Assembly (NCBI RefSeq): GCF_015477605.1
Contig: NZ_JADLQX010000002.1
Span: 248,001-312,000 of the forward strand
From: Nocardia amamiensis
GTDB lineage: Bacteria; Actinomycetota; Actinomycetes; Mycobacteriales; Mycobacteriaceae
Length of the DNA stretch: 64,000 nucleotides
Direction of reading: 5' to 3'
In this document: piece by piece, positions 1 through 9,574 of the stretch
Numbering within the stretch: position 1 is the first letter of the stretch
Layout: each line of letters starts with the position of its first letter
Notes under the pieces: generated by a model
The model's database searches: none
What the model was told of the DNA's origin: nothing
The model's input: only the letters and a program-made list of their open reading frames with translations
Made by a program: the position numbers and the translations under genes

Positions 1-1
1 G

Positions 2-2167
2 CGTGCGGCGCGTCCGGGTGGCGCGGGCGGTCCCGGCGCAGGTCGTCCGGGTCGTCCCGGTGGAGCGGGCGCCGGTCGTCCCGGCGGCGGTGGCGGCGGC
101 GGCGGTTACCGCGGCGGTGGCGGCGGTGCTCCCGGTGCGGGCACCGGTGCGCCCGGTGCCGGTGGTGGTGCGGCCGGTGGCTTCCGTGGTCGTCCCGGTG
201 GCGGCGGTGGCGGCGGCGGTCGTCCCGGTGGTCCCGGCGGGCGCGGTGGCGCGGCCGGCGCGTTCGGCCGTCCCGGTGGCGCGCCCAGGCGTGGCCGCAA
301 GTCGAAGCGGCAGAAGCGGCAAGAGTACGACTCGATGCAGGCGCCCGCCGTCGGCGGCGTGCGGCTGCCGCGCGGCAACGGCGAGATCATCCGGCTCGCC
401 CGCGGCGCCTCGCTGTCGGACTTCGCGGAGAAGATCGACGCGAACCCGGCCGCGCTGGTCCAGGCCCTGTTCAACCTGGGCGAGATGGTCACCGCGACCC
501 AGTCGGTGAACGACGAGACCCTCGAGCTGCTCGGCAGCGAGATGAACTACGTCGTGCACGTGGTCAGCCCCGAGGACGAGGACCGCGAGCTGCTGGAGTC
601 GTTCGACCTGACCTACGGCGAGGACGAGGGCGGCGAGGAAGACCTCGAGCAGCGTCCGCCGGTGGTGACCGTCATGGGTCACGTCGACCACGGTAAGACC
701 CGACTGCTGGACACCATCCGCAAGGCCAACGTCCGAGAGGGCGAGGCAGGCGGCATCACCCAGCACATCGGCGCCTACCAGGTGCTCACCCACCTGGGCG
801 ACGACAACCGGCTGATCACCTTCATCGACACCCCGGGTCACGAGGCGTTCACCGCCATGCGTGCCCGCGGTGCGAAGGCCACCGACATCGCGATCCTGGT
901 GGTCGCCGCCGACGACGGCGTCATGCCGCAGACGGTGGAGGCGATCAACCACGCGCAGGCGGCCGACGTGCCGATCGTGGTCGCGGTCAACAAGATCGAC
1001 AAGGAAGGCGCGAACCCGGAGAAGATCCGGCAGCAGCTGACCGAGTACAACCTGGTGGCCGAGGAGTACGGCGGCGACACCATGTTCGTCGACATCTCCG
1101 CCAAGCAGGGCACCAACATCGAAGCACTGCTCGAGGCGGTCCTGCTCACCGCGGACGCCGCCCTCGACCTGCGGGCGAACCCGGACATGGACGCGCAGGG
1201 TGTGGCCATCGAGGCGCACCTCGACCGCGGCCGCGGCCCGGTCGCCACAGTGCTGGTGCAGCGCGGCACGCTGCGCGTCGGCGACTCGATCGTCGCGGGC
1301 GACGCCTACGGTCGCGTGCGGCGCATGGTCGACGAGCACGGCGAGGACGTGGACGCGGCGCTGCCGTCGCGGCCGGTCCAGGTCATCGGCTTCACGTCGG
1401 TTCCCGGCGCCGGTGACAACCTGCTCGTCGTGGACGAGGACCGGATCGCGCGGCAGATCGCCGACCGGCGCAACGCGCGCAAGCGCAACGCGCTGGCCGC
1501 ACGCAGCCGCAAGCGGATCAGCCTGGAAGATCTGGATGCCGCGCTGAAGGAAACCAGCGAGCTGAACCTGATCCTCAAGGGCGACAACTCCGGTACCGTC
1601 GAGGCCCTCGAAGAGGCGCTGCTCGGTATCCAGGTGGACGACGAGGTGCGGCTGCGGGTTATCGACCGCGGTGTCGGTGGCGTCACCGAAACCAATGTCA
1701 ATCTGGCGTCGGCGTCGAACGCGATCATCATCGGGTTCAACGTCCGCGCCGAGGGCAAGGCGACCGAGCTGGCCAACCGCGAGGGCGTCGACATCCGGTA
1801 CTACTCGGTGATCTACCAGGCCATCGATGAGATCGAGAAGGCCCTCAAAGGCATGCTCAAGCCGATCTACGAAGAGGTCGAGCTGGGTCGCGCCGAGATC
1901 AGGGCGATCTTCCGCTCGTCGAAGGTCGGCAACATCGCCGGTTGCATGGTCACCTCGGGTTCGGTCAAGCGCAACGCCAAGGCGCGCCTGCTCCGCGACA
2001 ACATGGTGATCGCCGAGACGATGACGATTTCCTCGCTGAAACGGGAGAAGGACGATGCCGTCGAGGTCCGCGAGGGCTACGAATGCGGTATGACGGTCAC
2101 CTACTCCGACATCAAGGAAGGCGACATCATCGAGGCCTACGAGCTGCGCGAGAAGCCGCGCGACTGA
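2..2167 (+). CDS. infB: Translation initiation factor IF-2 (5' end outside window)
   Basis: GTPase that brings fMet-tRNA to the 30S subunit and promotes 70S joining. The open frame runs in from the left edge. The first ~100 visible residues are a very Gly/Arg/Pro-rich, low-complexity linker built from GRPGG-like units, typical of actinobacterial IF-2. The IF-2 N2 region ([11 protein letters not shown] onward) follows, then the G domain with GHVDHGKT (G1, nt ~677), DTPGHE (G3) and NKID (G4), then domains II to IV ending at [17 protein letters not shown]. It heads the conserved infB-DUF503-rbfA order. Only the 5' portion and start codon are missing. Confidence 0.97.
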   Translation, partial: RAARPGGAGGPGAGRPGRPGGAGAGRPGGGGGGGGYRGGGGGAPGAGTGAPGAGGGAAGGFRGRPGGGGGGGGRPGGPGGRGGAAGAFGRPGGAPRRGRKSKRQKRQEYDSMQAPAVGGVRLPRGNGEIIRLARGASLSDFAEKIDANPAALVQALFNLGEMVTATQSVNDETLELLGSEMNYVVHVVSPEDEDRELLESFDLTYGEDEGGEEDLEQRPPVVTVMGHVDHGKTRLLDTIRKANVREGEAGGITQHIGAYQVLTHLGDDNRLITFIDTPGHEAFTAMRARGAKATDIAILVVAADDGVMPQTVEAINHAQAADVPIVVAVNKIDKEGANPEKIRQQLTEYNLVAEEYGGDTMFVDISAKQGTNIEALLEAVLLTADAALDLRANPDMDAQGVAIEAHLDRGRGPVATVLVQRGTLRVGDSIVAGDAYGRVRRMVDEHGEDVDAALPSRPVQVIGFTSVPGAGDNLLVVDEDRIARQIADRRNARKRNALAARSRKRISLEDLDAALKETSELNLILKGDNSGTVEALEEALLGIQVDDEVRLRVIDRGVGGVTETNVNLASASNAIIIGFNVRAEGKATELANREGVDIRYYSVIYQAIDEIEKALKGMLKPIYEEVELGRAEIRAIFRSSKVGNIAGCMVTSGSVKRNAKARLLRDNMVIAETMTISSLKREKDDAVEVREGYECGMTVTYSDIKEGDIIEAYELREKPRD

Positions 2168-2182
2168 TAGACCGAGACGAGT

Positions 2183-2215
2183 CCGGACGCCGCGCCGTGT
2201 GTGCGCGGCGTCCGG
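2183..2215 (+). terminator. Strong intergenic hairpin after infB
   Basis: Perfect 13-bp stem (CCGGACGCCGCGC and its complement) around a 7-nt loop, between the infB stop and the DUF503 start. No U-tract follows, so it may be a weak terminator, an attenuator or a processing/stability element inside the operon rather than a full stop. The structure is seen; the role is inferred. Confidence 0.5.
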
Positions 2216-2246
2216 GCCGGTCGTCCCGATTACTGGAGGGGTGTCG

Positions 2247-2537
2247 GTGTACCTGGGTGCACTGGAGTTCGACGTGCTGCTCGGCGATGTGCATTCACTG
2301 AAACAGAAGCGTTCGGTGATCCGGCCGGTCCTGGCCGAATTGCAGCGCTTCGGCGTGAGTGCGGCCGAAGGCGGGGACCATGATCTCTACCGTCGCTCAC
2401 TGCTGGGCGTCGCTATGGTCAGCCCGGGAATGGACCACCTGACCGAGGTGCTGGACAGATGTGAACGGCACGTCGCGGCCCGTCCGGAGTTACAGTTGCT
2501 GGCGGTGCGCCGCCGGATCTTCGGACCCGAAGACTGA
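2247..2537 (+). CDS. DUF503 family protein
   Basis: A 96-residue protein beginning (M)[21 protein letters not shown], the hallmark of the DUF503 family (YlxP-like), which sits between infB and rbfA in many Gram-positive genomes. Biochemical role not established; location suggests 30S maturation or translation. GTG at 2247 is preferred because GGAGGG (2235-2240) lies 6 nt upstream; GTG at 2241 is too close to that site. The ferredoxin-like small fold is family knowledge, not visible directly. Confidence 0.88.
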   Translation: MYLGALEFDVLLGDVHSLKQKRSVIRPVLAELQRFGVSAAEGGDHDLYRRSLLGVAMVSPGMDHLTEVLDRCERHVAARPELQLLAVRRRIFGPED

Positions 2538-2622
2538 CCGTGGCGCCGGACACCGCGCGAGCGATGGGCACGGCGGTCTCCGGCCGCCATCGAACAGAGT
2601 GAGTAGTGAGGAGGAAACGGCC

Positions 2623-3066
2623 ATGGTGGACCAAGCCAGGGCACGCCGACTCGCCAAGCGGATTTCCTCGATCGTGGCCACCGCGATCGAGTACGAGGTG
2701 AAGGATCCGCGGCTGCGTTTCGTGACCATCACCGACGCCAAGGTGACGGGCGATCTCCGCGAGGCGACGGTGTACTACACCGTGATGGGCGAAACTCTCG
2801 ACGCCGAACCGGATTACGAAGGTGCGGCCGCCGGTCTGGCGAAAGCCAGGGGTGTGTTGCGCTCCAAGGTGGGTGCGGGAACCGGGGTGAAGTTCACCCC
2901 GTCGCTGGCGTTCGTACTGGACACCGTGCCCGACGCGGCGCGGCAGATGGAGGAACTGCTCGCCAAGGCGCGGGCCGCGGACGACGCGGTCGCCAAGGTG
3001 GCCGCCAACGCCAGGCCCGCGGGCGACGCCGACCCCTACAAGGTCGAACGCGACACCGACGAGTGA
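2623..3066 (+). CDS. rbfA: Ribosome-binding factor A
   Basis: Late 30S maturation factor that binds near 16S rRNA helix 1 and is needed at low temperature. 147 residues: [14 protein letters not shown] start, central [21 protein letters not shown] (KH-like fold signature) and [12 protein letters not shown] near the C-terminus, followed by a family-typical disordered acidic tail. ATG is preceded by GAGGAGGAAA. It lies 13 nt upstream of the DHH phosphoesterase, as in mycobacteria (Rv2838c/Rv2837c). Confidence 0.95.
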   Translation: MVDQARARRLAKRISSIVATAIEYEVKDPRLRFVTITDAKVTGDLREATVYYTVMGETLDAEPDYEGAAAGLAKARGVLRSKVGAGTGVKFTPSLAFVLDTVPDAARQMEELLAKARAADDAVAKVAANARPAGDADPYKVERDTDE

Positions 3067-3079
3067 CATACGGTAGTCG

Positions 3080-4081
3080 ATGACGACAATGCGGGAAACG
3101 GCCGACCTGGAAGCGGCCGTGGCGGCGCTGGACGCGGCGCGCTCGGTGACCATCCTCTGCCATGTGCAGCCCGATGCGGACACCATTGGAAGCGGTCTGG
3201 CGCTGGCGCTGGTCCTGCATCGGCGCGGGACTGCGGTGCAGGTGTCGTTCGCCGAACCGGCCGAGTTGCCTTTCTCGATGCGGTCGTTGCCGGGTGTGCG
3301 GCATCTGGTGGCGCCCGCGGAGGTGCGCGCCGAGGTGGACCTGCTCGTCACGGTCGACTGCGGTAGCGCGACGCGGCTCGGCGTGCTCGCCGACCGATTG
3401 CCTGGCGCAGCAACGACAATGGTGATCGATCACCATCGGTCGAATACCCGCTTCGGCGCCATCAACGTGGTCGATTCCGCTGCCGAGTCCACGACGAGCG
3501 TGATCGCGCGGCTACTCGACGCCTGGCGCGTGCCGATCGATCCGGACGTGGCGCATTGCCTCTACGCCGGTCTGGTCACCGACACCGGCTCGTTCCGGTG
3601 GGTGCGGCCGGGTACCCACGAACTTGCCGAGCGCCTGCTGTCGACGGGAATCGATGGCGCGGAGATCGCCCGCACCTTGCTGGACACGCACCCGTTCGGG
3701 TGGCTGTCGATGCTGTCGCGAGTGCTGGGGACCGCGCGGCTGGTGCCGGACGCGCGCGGCGGCGTCGGGCTGGTGTACGCGTTCGTGCACCGCGACGACG
3801 TCGACGGGGTGCGGTCGGAGGAGGTCGAGAGCGTCATCGATATCGTGCGTACGACCGCGGAAGCGGGAATCGCCGCGGTATTCAAGCAATCCCACGGCGT
3901 GCCCGATCGGTGGACGGTGTCGCTCCGTTCGCGCGACACCGGGGTCTCGGTGGGCGACGGCGTGGACGTGGCGGAGGTGGCCACGGCGCTGGGCGGCGGC
4001 GGCCACCGTTTCGCCGCCGGATACACCGCGTACGGTACGCCCGAGGAGCTGGTCGCCGCGCTGCTGGCCGCGCTCGGGTGA
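3080..4081 (+). CDS. nrnA: DHH/DHHA1 bifunctional oligoribonuclease and pAp phosphatase
   Basis: 333 residues with the DHH phosphoesterase motifs in order: HVQPDADTIGSG (motif I), DCGS (motif II), DHH (motif III at about nt 3429) and a C-terminal DHHA1 domain with GGGGHRFAAGY. Family members, including the mycobacterial orthologue Rv2837c, degrade nano-RNA, pAp and cyclic-di-AMP or its product pApA, so this links RNA turnover with second-messenger clearance. ATG at 3080 has TACGGT ending 5 nt upstream, hinting at an extra leaderless promoter besides read-through from rbfA. The exact substrate in this organism is inferred. Confidence 0.92.
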   Translation: MTTMRETADLEAAVAALDAARSVTILCHVQPDADTIGSGLALALVLHRRGTAVQVSFAEPAELPFSMRSLPGVRHLVAPAEVRAEVDLLVTVDCGSATRLGVLADRLPGAATTMVIDHHRSNTRFGAINVVDSAAESTTSVIARLLDAWRVPIDPDVAHCLYAGLVTDTGSFRWVRPGTHELAERLLSTGIDGAEIARTLLDTHPFGWLSMLSRVLGTARLVPDARGGVGLVYAFVHRDDVDGVRSEEVESVIDIVRTTAEAGIAAVFKQSHGVPDRWTVSLRSRDTGVSVGDGVDVAEVATALGGGGHRFAAGYTAYGTPEELVAALLAALG

Positions 4082-4702
4082 CGGTGTTCTCCGGCATCGG
4101 TCGGCACGAAGCACGCCACCACGAAAGTCGTTCGGCACTAAGCGATGTCGTGTCCTTTGATATGCCCGGTGCATACCTGAAGCCGTCGATCCCCGTCGCC
4201 GGACCCTTGCGGTGTCCGGGTCCGCGGCTGCGTGGCGAAGGGCCGGGGCGGGGTCCCGCCCGCCGGACGGAGCAGCTCGCTTCGCGCGTGTGCGCAGGTC
4301 CGCGCGAAATCGGCGGAGCTCCGTGCGGGAGGCGGCCGGCATTGGGCGGCATAGAGCCGGTTGCCATGAAATCCATTCGGCCCGAATCGTTGTCCTGTCC
4401 TCGCGGGCCCAGCGCATGGCCGCTGGTGTCCAGCTGCCCGGCGGTCGTTACGCCGGTGTGTGGTCGCCGACGCGTGGCCGATCTCCGGACAGCGCAGGGC
4501 TGGCTTCGCGCATGCGCACACGTCCGCGGATCTTTGCCGGGACATCTGCGTGGGTCGCGACCGAATCGGTTATCACGCGCAAGGTGGCCCCACGGCTCGC
4601 GCGACGACCGGTGTCGGCGGAGTCTGCCAGTCGGCGGTGTCATGTCGGGGCATCAACTGCACAGACGGCAGTCGCGACCGGATCCGGGTAGGGAAGGTGT
4701 TC
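4082..4702. other. Long intergenic region between nrnA-like gene and MATE gene
   Basis: About 620 bases without a convincing gene. Open frames here are GC-rich shadows with no family-like sequence. Two stretches, around 4274-4318 and 4495-4537, share an imperfect GCTTCGCGCRTGYGC...GTCCGCG pattern, suggesting an old internal duplication. No tRNA, riboswitch or clear terminator was recognised. Confidence 0.4.
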
Positions 4703-6103
4703 GTGAACGCGAAAAGTTCCAGCGAGGCGGAGGTCACCGGCTCGGTATCGCAGGATGCCGAGACGCCGCTGCCAGAAGTCGACCGGGCCGCCGCGGCGGG
4801 GCCGAAACGGATCCTCGGGCTGGCGTTGCCGACGCTCGGCGTGCTGATCGCCGAGCCGCTCTATCTGCTGTTCGATCTCGCTGTCGTCGGTCGGCTCGGC
4901 GCGCTCGCACTGGCCGGTCTCGCGGTCGGGGGATTGATTCTGGCGCAGACGAGTTCACAGCTCACTTTTTTGTCCTATGGCACCACAGCGCGCTCGGCTC
5001 GTCGCCACGGCGCGGGCGATCACCGGGGTGCGGTCGGCGAAGGCGTGCAGGCGACGTGGATCGCGATCGTGGTCGGCGCCGCGATTCTGCTGTCGGCCGA
5101 GTTGTTCGCCGTGCCGCTGACCAACGCGATCGCGGGCGGCGGCGACATCGCGGGTGCGGCGCTGGGTTGGCTGCGGATCGCGCTGTTCGGTGTGCCGCTG
5201 ATCCTGATCTCCATGGCGGGCAACGGCTGGTTGCGCGGCGTCCAAGAGACGCGCAGGCCGCTGGTTTATGTGGTTGCGGGACTAGTGGTTTCGGCGGTCT
5301 TGTGCCCGGTGCTGGTGCACGGGCTGTTCGGCGCGCCGCGTATGGAGTTGCCCGGCTCCGCGGTGGCGAATGTCGCCGGGCAGGTGGTCATGGCGGCGCT
5401 GTTTCTGAACGCGCTGATCCGGGAAGGCGTTTCGCTGGTGCCGCAGTGGTCGCTCATGAGCGCGCAGCTCGTCCTCGGTCGCGATCTGATCGTTCGCAGC
5501 TTCGCCTTCCAAGCCTGTTTCGTCTCGGCCGCCGCGGTCGCGGCCCGCTTCGGCGCGGCCTCGGTGGCTGCCCACCAGTTGGTCCTGCAGCTGTGGAACT
5601 TCCTGGCCCTCGCCTTGGACGCGCTGGCCATCGCGGCGCAGACCCTCACCGGCGCCGCGCTCGGCGCGGGCGACGCCGCCGGCGCTCGCGGCATCGCCCG
5701 GCGCGTCACCCGATGGTCGGAGATCTTCAGCCTCGCTCTCGCCGCCTTATTCGCGGCGGGCGCGCTGCTCATCCCGACGCTGTTCACAAGCGACCCGCAG
5801 GTCCTCGATCGCACCCACGTGGTGTGGTGGTTCTTCGTCGCCCTGATTCCAGTGGCAGGCATCGTCTTCGCCCTCGACGGCGTCCTGCTCGGCGCGGGGG
5901 ACGCCGCCTATCTGCGCACTACCACGCTCACCGCGGCGCTGGCCGGTTTCCTGCCCGCCATCTGGCTGTCGCTGGCGTTCGACTGGGGCGTGGCCGGAAT
6001 CTGGTCCGGCTTGGCCGCGTTCATGGTGTTGCGGCTGATCGCCGTGACGTGGCGGACGCTGTCGGGCCGGTGGGCCCGCGTCGGCGCCGAGGTGCCGGCG
6101 TGA
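4703..6103 (+). CDS. MATE family efflux transporter (DinF-like)
   Basis: 466-residue inner-membrane exporter with about 12 hydrophobic segments starting at RILGLALPTLGVLIAEPLYLLFDLAVVGRLG, the typical MATE first helix pair. The family expels cationic drugs and metabolites using Na+ or H+ gradients. The mycobacterial counterpart dinF (Rv2836c) occupies the same position after the DHH gene. GTG at 4703 follows GGGAAGG with good spacing; GTG at 4697 is an alternative. The substrate cannot be read from sequence. Confidence 0.9.
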   Translation: MNAKSSSEAEVTGSVSQDAETPLPEVDRAAAAGPKRILGLALPTLGVLIAEPLYLLFDLAVVGRLGALALAGLAVGGLILAQTSSQLTFLSYGTTARSARRHGAGDHRGAVGEGVQATWIAIVVGAAILLSAELFAVPLTNAIAGGGDIAGAALGWLRIALFGVPLILISMAGNGWLRGVQETRRPLVYVVAGLVVSAVLCPVLVHGLFGAPRMELPGSAVANVAGQVVMAALFLNALIREGVSLVPQWSLMSAQLVLGRDLIVRSFAFQACFVSAAAVAARFGAASVAAHQLVLQLWNFLALALDALAIAAQTLTGAALGAGDAAGARGIARRVTRWSEIFSLALAALFAAGALLIPTLFTSDPQVLDRTHVVWWFFVALIPVAGIVFALDGVLLGAGDAAYLRTTTLTAALAGFLPAIWLSLAFDWGVAGIWSGLAAFMVLRLIAVTWRTLSGRWARVGAEVPA

Positions 6104-6190
6104 GCGAGCGTCAGCGAGCGAACCGACAACGCAGCGCCCTCGCGCACGACGGAGCCGAGCGCCAGCGAGGCGTAGTCGTGCACGACACCC
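6104..6190 (+). repeat. Interspersed GAGCCGAGCGCCGGCGAGG-type repeat, copy A (degenerate)
   Basis: Starts right after the MATE stop. Contains GAGCGAGCGTCAGCGAGCGAA and GAGCCGAGCGCCAGCGAGGCG, both closely resembling blocks upstream of pgsA (59361-59485) and after dapB (43203-43280). Block order differs from the pgsA copy, so this is a rearranged or degenerate member of a dispersed family. Confidence 0.55.
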
Positions 6191-6236
6191 GGCTCGGCCG
6201 GTGCGTGCGAATCGGAACGGATGTGCCAAGGTAGGT

Positions 6237-7199
6237 GTGGTGATACCCAAGTTGATGGCGGTGAGCGACATTCATGTCGGGCACCAGGGGAATCGGCCGG
6301 TAGTCGAGCAGATCACGGCGGACTCGCCGGAGGACTGGCTCATCGTGGCCGGCGACGTGGGAGAGAAGACCGAGGACATCCGGTGGGCGCTGGAGCGGCT
6401 GCGCGGCCGGTTCGCCAAGGTGATCTGGGTGCCGGGCAACCATGAGCTGTGGACCACGGCGAAGGACCCGGTGCAGATGTCCGGGGTGGCGCGCTACGAC
6501 TACTTGGTCGCCATGTGCCGCGACTTGGACGTGCTGACGCCGGAGGACCCGTTCCCGGTATGGGACGGCGCCGGTGCCGAGGAGTACGGCGGACCGGTGA
6601 CCCTGGCGCCGATGTTCCTGCTGTACGACTACTCGTTCCTGCCGGAGGGCGCCACCACGAAGGCGGAGGGTCTCGCCATCGCCAGGGAGCGCAACGTGGT
6701 GGCGACCGACGAGTTCCTGCTGTCGCCGGAGCCGTACCTGACCAGGGACGCGTGGTGCCATGCCCGCGTGCAGGTGACCAAACGCAAGCTGGACGCGCTC
6801 GCACCCGGCACGCCGGTCGTCCTGATCAACCACTTTCCGCTGGTGCGGCAGCCGACCGATGTGCTGTTCTATCCGGAGTTCGCGCTGTGGTGCGGCACCG
6901 AACTGACCGCGGACTGGCACACCCGCTACAACGTGGTCTGCTCGGTCTACGGCCACCTGCACATCCCGCGTACCTCGCACTACGACGGTGTGCGGTTCGA
7001 GGAGGTCTCGCTCGGCTACCCGCGCGAGTGGCAGCGCCGCGGCCTGCCCGATCGACTGCTGCGCCAGATCCTGCCCACTCCGGAGTACCCGCCAGGGACG
7101 CTGAACAAGTGGGGTGGCCACTTCCAGGTGACGCCGGAAATGGAAGCCGCCGCGGCGGAAATGCGTAGCAAAGCGCAACAGCGGCGGGGACTGGCGTAG
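6237..7199 (+). CDS. pptH: Metallophosphoesterase, PptH-like phosphopantetheinyl hydrolase
   Basis: About 320-residue calcineurin-like phosphoesterase. Metal-binding motifs appear in order: SDIHVGH, GDVGE, GNHE, NHFP and GHLH. It precedes pptT, as Rv2795c precedes Rv2794c in M. tuberculosis. Rv2795c (PptH) removes 4'-phosphopantetheine from acyl carrier proteins, the reverse of the next gene's reaction. Start chosen at GTG 6237 (GTG 6240 follows directly); AAGG lies 5 nt upstream. Function is transferred by motif and context. Confidence 0.85.
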   Translation: MVIPKLMAVSDIHVGHQGNRPVVEQITADSPEDWLIVAGDVGEKTEDIRWALERLRGRFAKVIWVPGNHELWTTAKDPVQMSGVARYDYLVAMCRDLDVLTPEDPFPVWDGAGAEEYGGPVTLAPMFLLYDYSFLPEGATTKAEGLAIARERNVVATDEFLLSPEPYLTRDAWCHARVQVTKRKLDALAPGTPVVLINHFPLVRQPTDVLFYPEFALWCGTELTADWHTRYNVVCSVYGHLHIPRTSHYDGVRFEEVSLGYPREWQRRGLPDRLLRQILPTPEYPPGTLNKWGGHFQVTPEMEAAAAEMRSKAQQRRGLA

Positions 7200-7501
7200 T
7201 CCCCGCGTCCGTCGCCGAGCCGTTTCGCGCCGAGCGCCCGATGTGACCGGGTCGGAGTGGTGCACTTCGACCGGCAACGGGGATCATCACTCGGTCCTGG
7301 TCACTTCGCCGAACGCGGTAGTCGACACGTGATCCGATTCCGCTGGCGGCCCAGGTAGCCTGCCGAGAGCGGAGCCGGTTGTGGACCACCTAGCGGTGAC
7401 AGTGTCGGCGGCAGGCAGGTTCGCCGGGTCCGCGACGCCCAGCTCCTCAGCGGGCTCATGGCACTGCGCTACTGGCCGTTGCGGCTCGGCTAGGCTCGGC
7501 G
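7200..7501. other. Intergenic region upstream of pptT
   Basis: About 300 bases with no convincing gene. The only clear signal is TAGGCT at 7491-7496, a -10 hexamer for the downstream gene. Unlike in mycobacteria, pptH and pptT are well separated here, so they probably have separate promoters. Confidence 0.4.
7491..7496 (+). promoter_or_regulatory. -10 element of leaderless pptT promoter
   Basis: TAGGCT ends 8 nt before ATG 7505 and there is no ribosome-binding site. This spacing puts the transcript start at or next to the start codon and supports ATG 7505 over GTG 7502. Confidence 0.55.
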
Positions 7502-7504
7502 GTG

Positions 7505-8173
7505 ATGATCGAGAACATTCTGCCCGCCGGTGTGGCCTCTGCCGAGTTGCTGGCGTACCCGGAGGATCTGAAGCCGCATCCGGCGGAGGAGCATCTCATC
7601 GCCAAGTCGGTGGAGAAGCGGCGCCGCGATTTCATCGGTGCCCGGCACTGCGCCCGGCTGGCGCTGGCGCAGCTCGGCGAGCCGCCCGTCGCGATCGGCA
7701 AGGGAGAGCGGGGCGCTCCGGTATGGCCGCGCGGAATCGTCGGCAGCCTCACCCACTGTGACGGCTACCAGGCCGCCGCGCTGGGCCACAAGCTGCGGTT
7801 CCGTTCCATTGGCATCGACGCCGAGCCGCATGCCACGCTGCCCGACGGCGTGCTGGATTCGGTCAGCCTTCCGCAGGAGCGGGAGTGGCTGAAGACCACC
7901 GACTCCGCGCTGCACCTGGACCGGCTGCTGTTCTGCGCCAAAGAAGCCACCTACAAGGCCTGGTTCCCGCTGACGGTGCGCTGGCTCGGCTTCGAGGACG
8001 CGCACATCACCTTCGAGATCGAGAACAGCACCGCCGATTCCGGGTACGGCAGTTTCCACACCGAGCTGCTGGTTCCGGGCCAGACCACCGACGGCGGCGT
8101 GCCGCTGCGCTCCTTCGACGGCCGGTGGCTGATCGTCGACGGGTACATCCTGACCGCGATCGTGCACGTCTGA
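7505..8173 (+). CDS. pptT: 4'-phosphopantetheinyl transferase
   Basis: 222-residue Sfp/EntD-type enzyme that moves phosphopantetheine from CoA to a carrier-protein serine, activating fatty acid/mycolate, polyketide, NRPS and carboxylic acid reductase proteins. Motifs: IGARHCAR, GSLTHC (about residue 80), GIDAE with metal ligands D105 and E107, and KEATYKAW (146-153). It closely resembles my memory of the Nocardia Npt enzyme that activates carboxylic acid reductase. Its TGA overlaps the truB ATG (TGATG), so the two are probably translationally coupled. Confidence 0.95.
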   Translation: MIENILPAGVASAELLAYPEDLKPHPAEEHLIAKSVEKRRRDFIGARHCARLALAQLGEPPVAIGKGERGAPVWPRGIVGSLTHCDGYQAAALGHKLRFRSIGIDAEPHATLPDGVLDSVSLPQEREWLKTTDSALHLDRLLFCAKEATYKAWFPLTVRWLGFEDAHITFEIENSTADSGYGSFHTELLVPGQTTDGGVPLRSFDGRWLIVDGYILTAIVHV

Positions 8174-9072
8174 TGGACGCTCTCGGCGGGCTGCTCATCA
8201 TCGACAAGGCCGGTGGCTGGACCAGCCACGACGTCGTGGCGAAATGCCGGAAGCTGCTGCACACCAAGAAGATCGGGCACGCGGGCACGCTGGACCCGAT
8301 GGCCACCGGCGTGCTGGTGCTCGGCGTGGAACGCGCGACCAAACTGCTCGGCCTGCTCACCCTGACCACCAAGGCGTACACCGCAACCATCCGCCTCGGG
8401 CAGGCCACCACCACCGACGACGCCGAGGGCGAGGTGCTCGCCACCACCCCGGCCGGCCACCTCACCGACGCCGACATCGCCCCGCGCATCACCGAACTCA
8501 CCGGTGACATCGACCAAGTCCCCGCCACGGTGAGCGCGATCAAGGTCGGCGGCGAACGCGCGTACGCCCGTCACCGTGCCGGGGAGGACGTGCAGCTGGC
8601 CGCCCGCCCGGTCACGGTGTCGCGCTTCGACGTGCTGGCCCGCCGCGACGCCGGTGATTTCGTGGACCTGGACGTGGTGGTGGAGTGCTCCTCGGGCACC
8701 TACGTGCGGGCGCTCGCCCGTGACCTGGGCGCCGCGCTCGGCGTCGGCGGTCACCTGACCGCGTTGCGCCGCACCAGCGTCGGTCCGTTCACCCTCGAAC
8801 ACGCCCGCACCCTGGACGAGCTGGCCGCCGCCGCGGAATCGGGCGCGCCATCGCTGAGCCTGGATATCGACGCCGCGATTCGAACCGCGTTCCCGCACCG
8901 GGACATCGACGACAAGCAGGCCGACGACCTGCGCAACGGACGCTGGCTCGCCCCCGTCGGAATCCCCGGCGTCTACGCCGCCATCGACCCCGAAGGCCGA
9001 GCCATCGCCCTGCTGCGAGAGTCCGGCAACCGCGCGTCCTCGGTGATGGTCGTCCGCCCGGCCAACCTCTGA
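8173..9072 (+). CDS. truB: tRNA pseudouridine(55) synthase
   Basis: 299 residues. Converts U55 in the T-loop of tRNAs to pseudouridine. N-terminal GGLLIIDKAGGWTSHDVV and the catalytic motif GHAGTLDPMATG, with nucleophile D41, are intact. SSGTYVRALARDLG and a C-terminal PUA-like portion follow. Overlaps pptT by one base. After this gene the synteny with mycobacteria breaks for about 14 kb until mntR. Confidence 0.96.
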   Translation: MDALGGLLIIDKAGGWTSHDVVAKCRKLLHTKKIGHAGTLDPMATGVLVLGVERATKLLGLLTLTTKAYTATIRLGQATTTDDAEGEVLATTPAGHLTDADIAPRITELTGDIDQVPATVSAIKVGGERAYARHRAGEDVQLAARPVTVSRFDVLARRDAGDFVDLDVVVECSSGTYVRALARDLGAALGVGGHLTALRRTSVGPFTLEHARTLDELAAAAESGAPSLSLDIDAAIRTAFPHRDIDDKQADDLRNGRWLAPVGIPGVYAAIDPEGRAIALLRESGNRASSVMVVRPANL

Positions 9073-9574
9073 TCCACCCACAGACGACACCGCGCCTGGT
9101 TGGACTCGTGCTGTGTCTGCCTGGTCGGGCGCTGTCATGGTGCTCGTAGCCGAGCTATGGCGGCGTGGTTGTGGTTAGGGTCGAGTGATATCGCGGCCGC
9201 CCAGGCGTGGGCGGCGCGCGCTCGTCGAAGGCGATGAACCCGCGCTGCCCTAACGGGATCGGCACGGTGCGGCCGTTGTTGCGCAGCCGGTAGGCCGGTG
9301 TCGTGTCGCGCTCATCGCGGGGGAAAAGGATCTCGATCTGGTGTCCCACCAGTCGCCATCCAGCGTGCGTGTCGCCGGATCGCCTTTGTTGTCGCGCAAG
9401 CTGGTGTTGTCGTATCCATGCGGAGAAGGTTTACCGAACGCGCTGGTCAGAGCTGGTCAAGCGGCAAAGATCCGAGAATTCGCAGGAATCGGCAGGATCG
9501 GTTCGCGACCGCCGCATATGCTGGATCGCATTGCGCCAAATGGAGTTCGTAATCGGACATTTCAGGTTTGGTGA
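9073..9574. other. Intergenic region at start of accessory stretch
   Basis: About 500 bases of visibly lower GC toward its end. Apart from the weak minus-strand frame at 9155-9349, nothing recognisable. Marks the boundary between the conserved truB segment and the accessory secreted-protein region. Confidence 0.35.
9155..9349 (-). CDS. Possible small protein or gene remnant
   Basis: 64-codon frame from a GTG: GHQIEILFPRDERDTTPAYRL is less biased than random GC-rich shadows. The tail (STLTTTTPP) is low complexity. No family recognised and no good ribosome-binding site. Could be the debris of a larger gene or a chance frame. Confidence 0.2.
   Translation of the reverse strand: MGHQIEILFPRDERDTTPAYRLRNNGRTVPIPLGQRGFIAFDERAPPTPGRPRYHSTLTTTTPP

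Noticed and set aside
3556..6234. Open plus-strand frame of about 890 codons across nrnA-like and MATE genes
   Set aside because: Arg/Gly/Ala-rich off-frame reading of two real genes and the gap between them.
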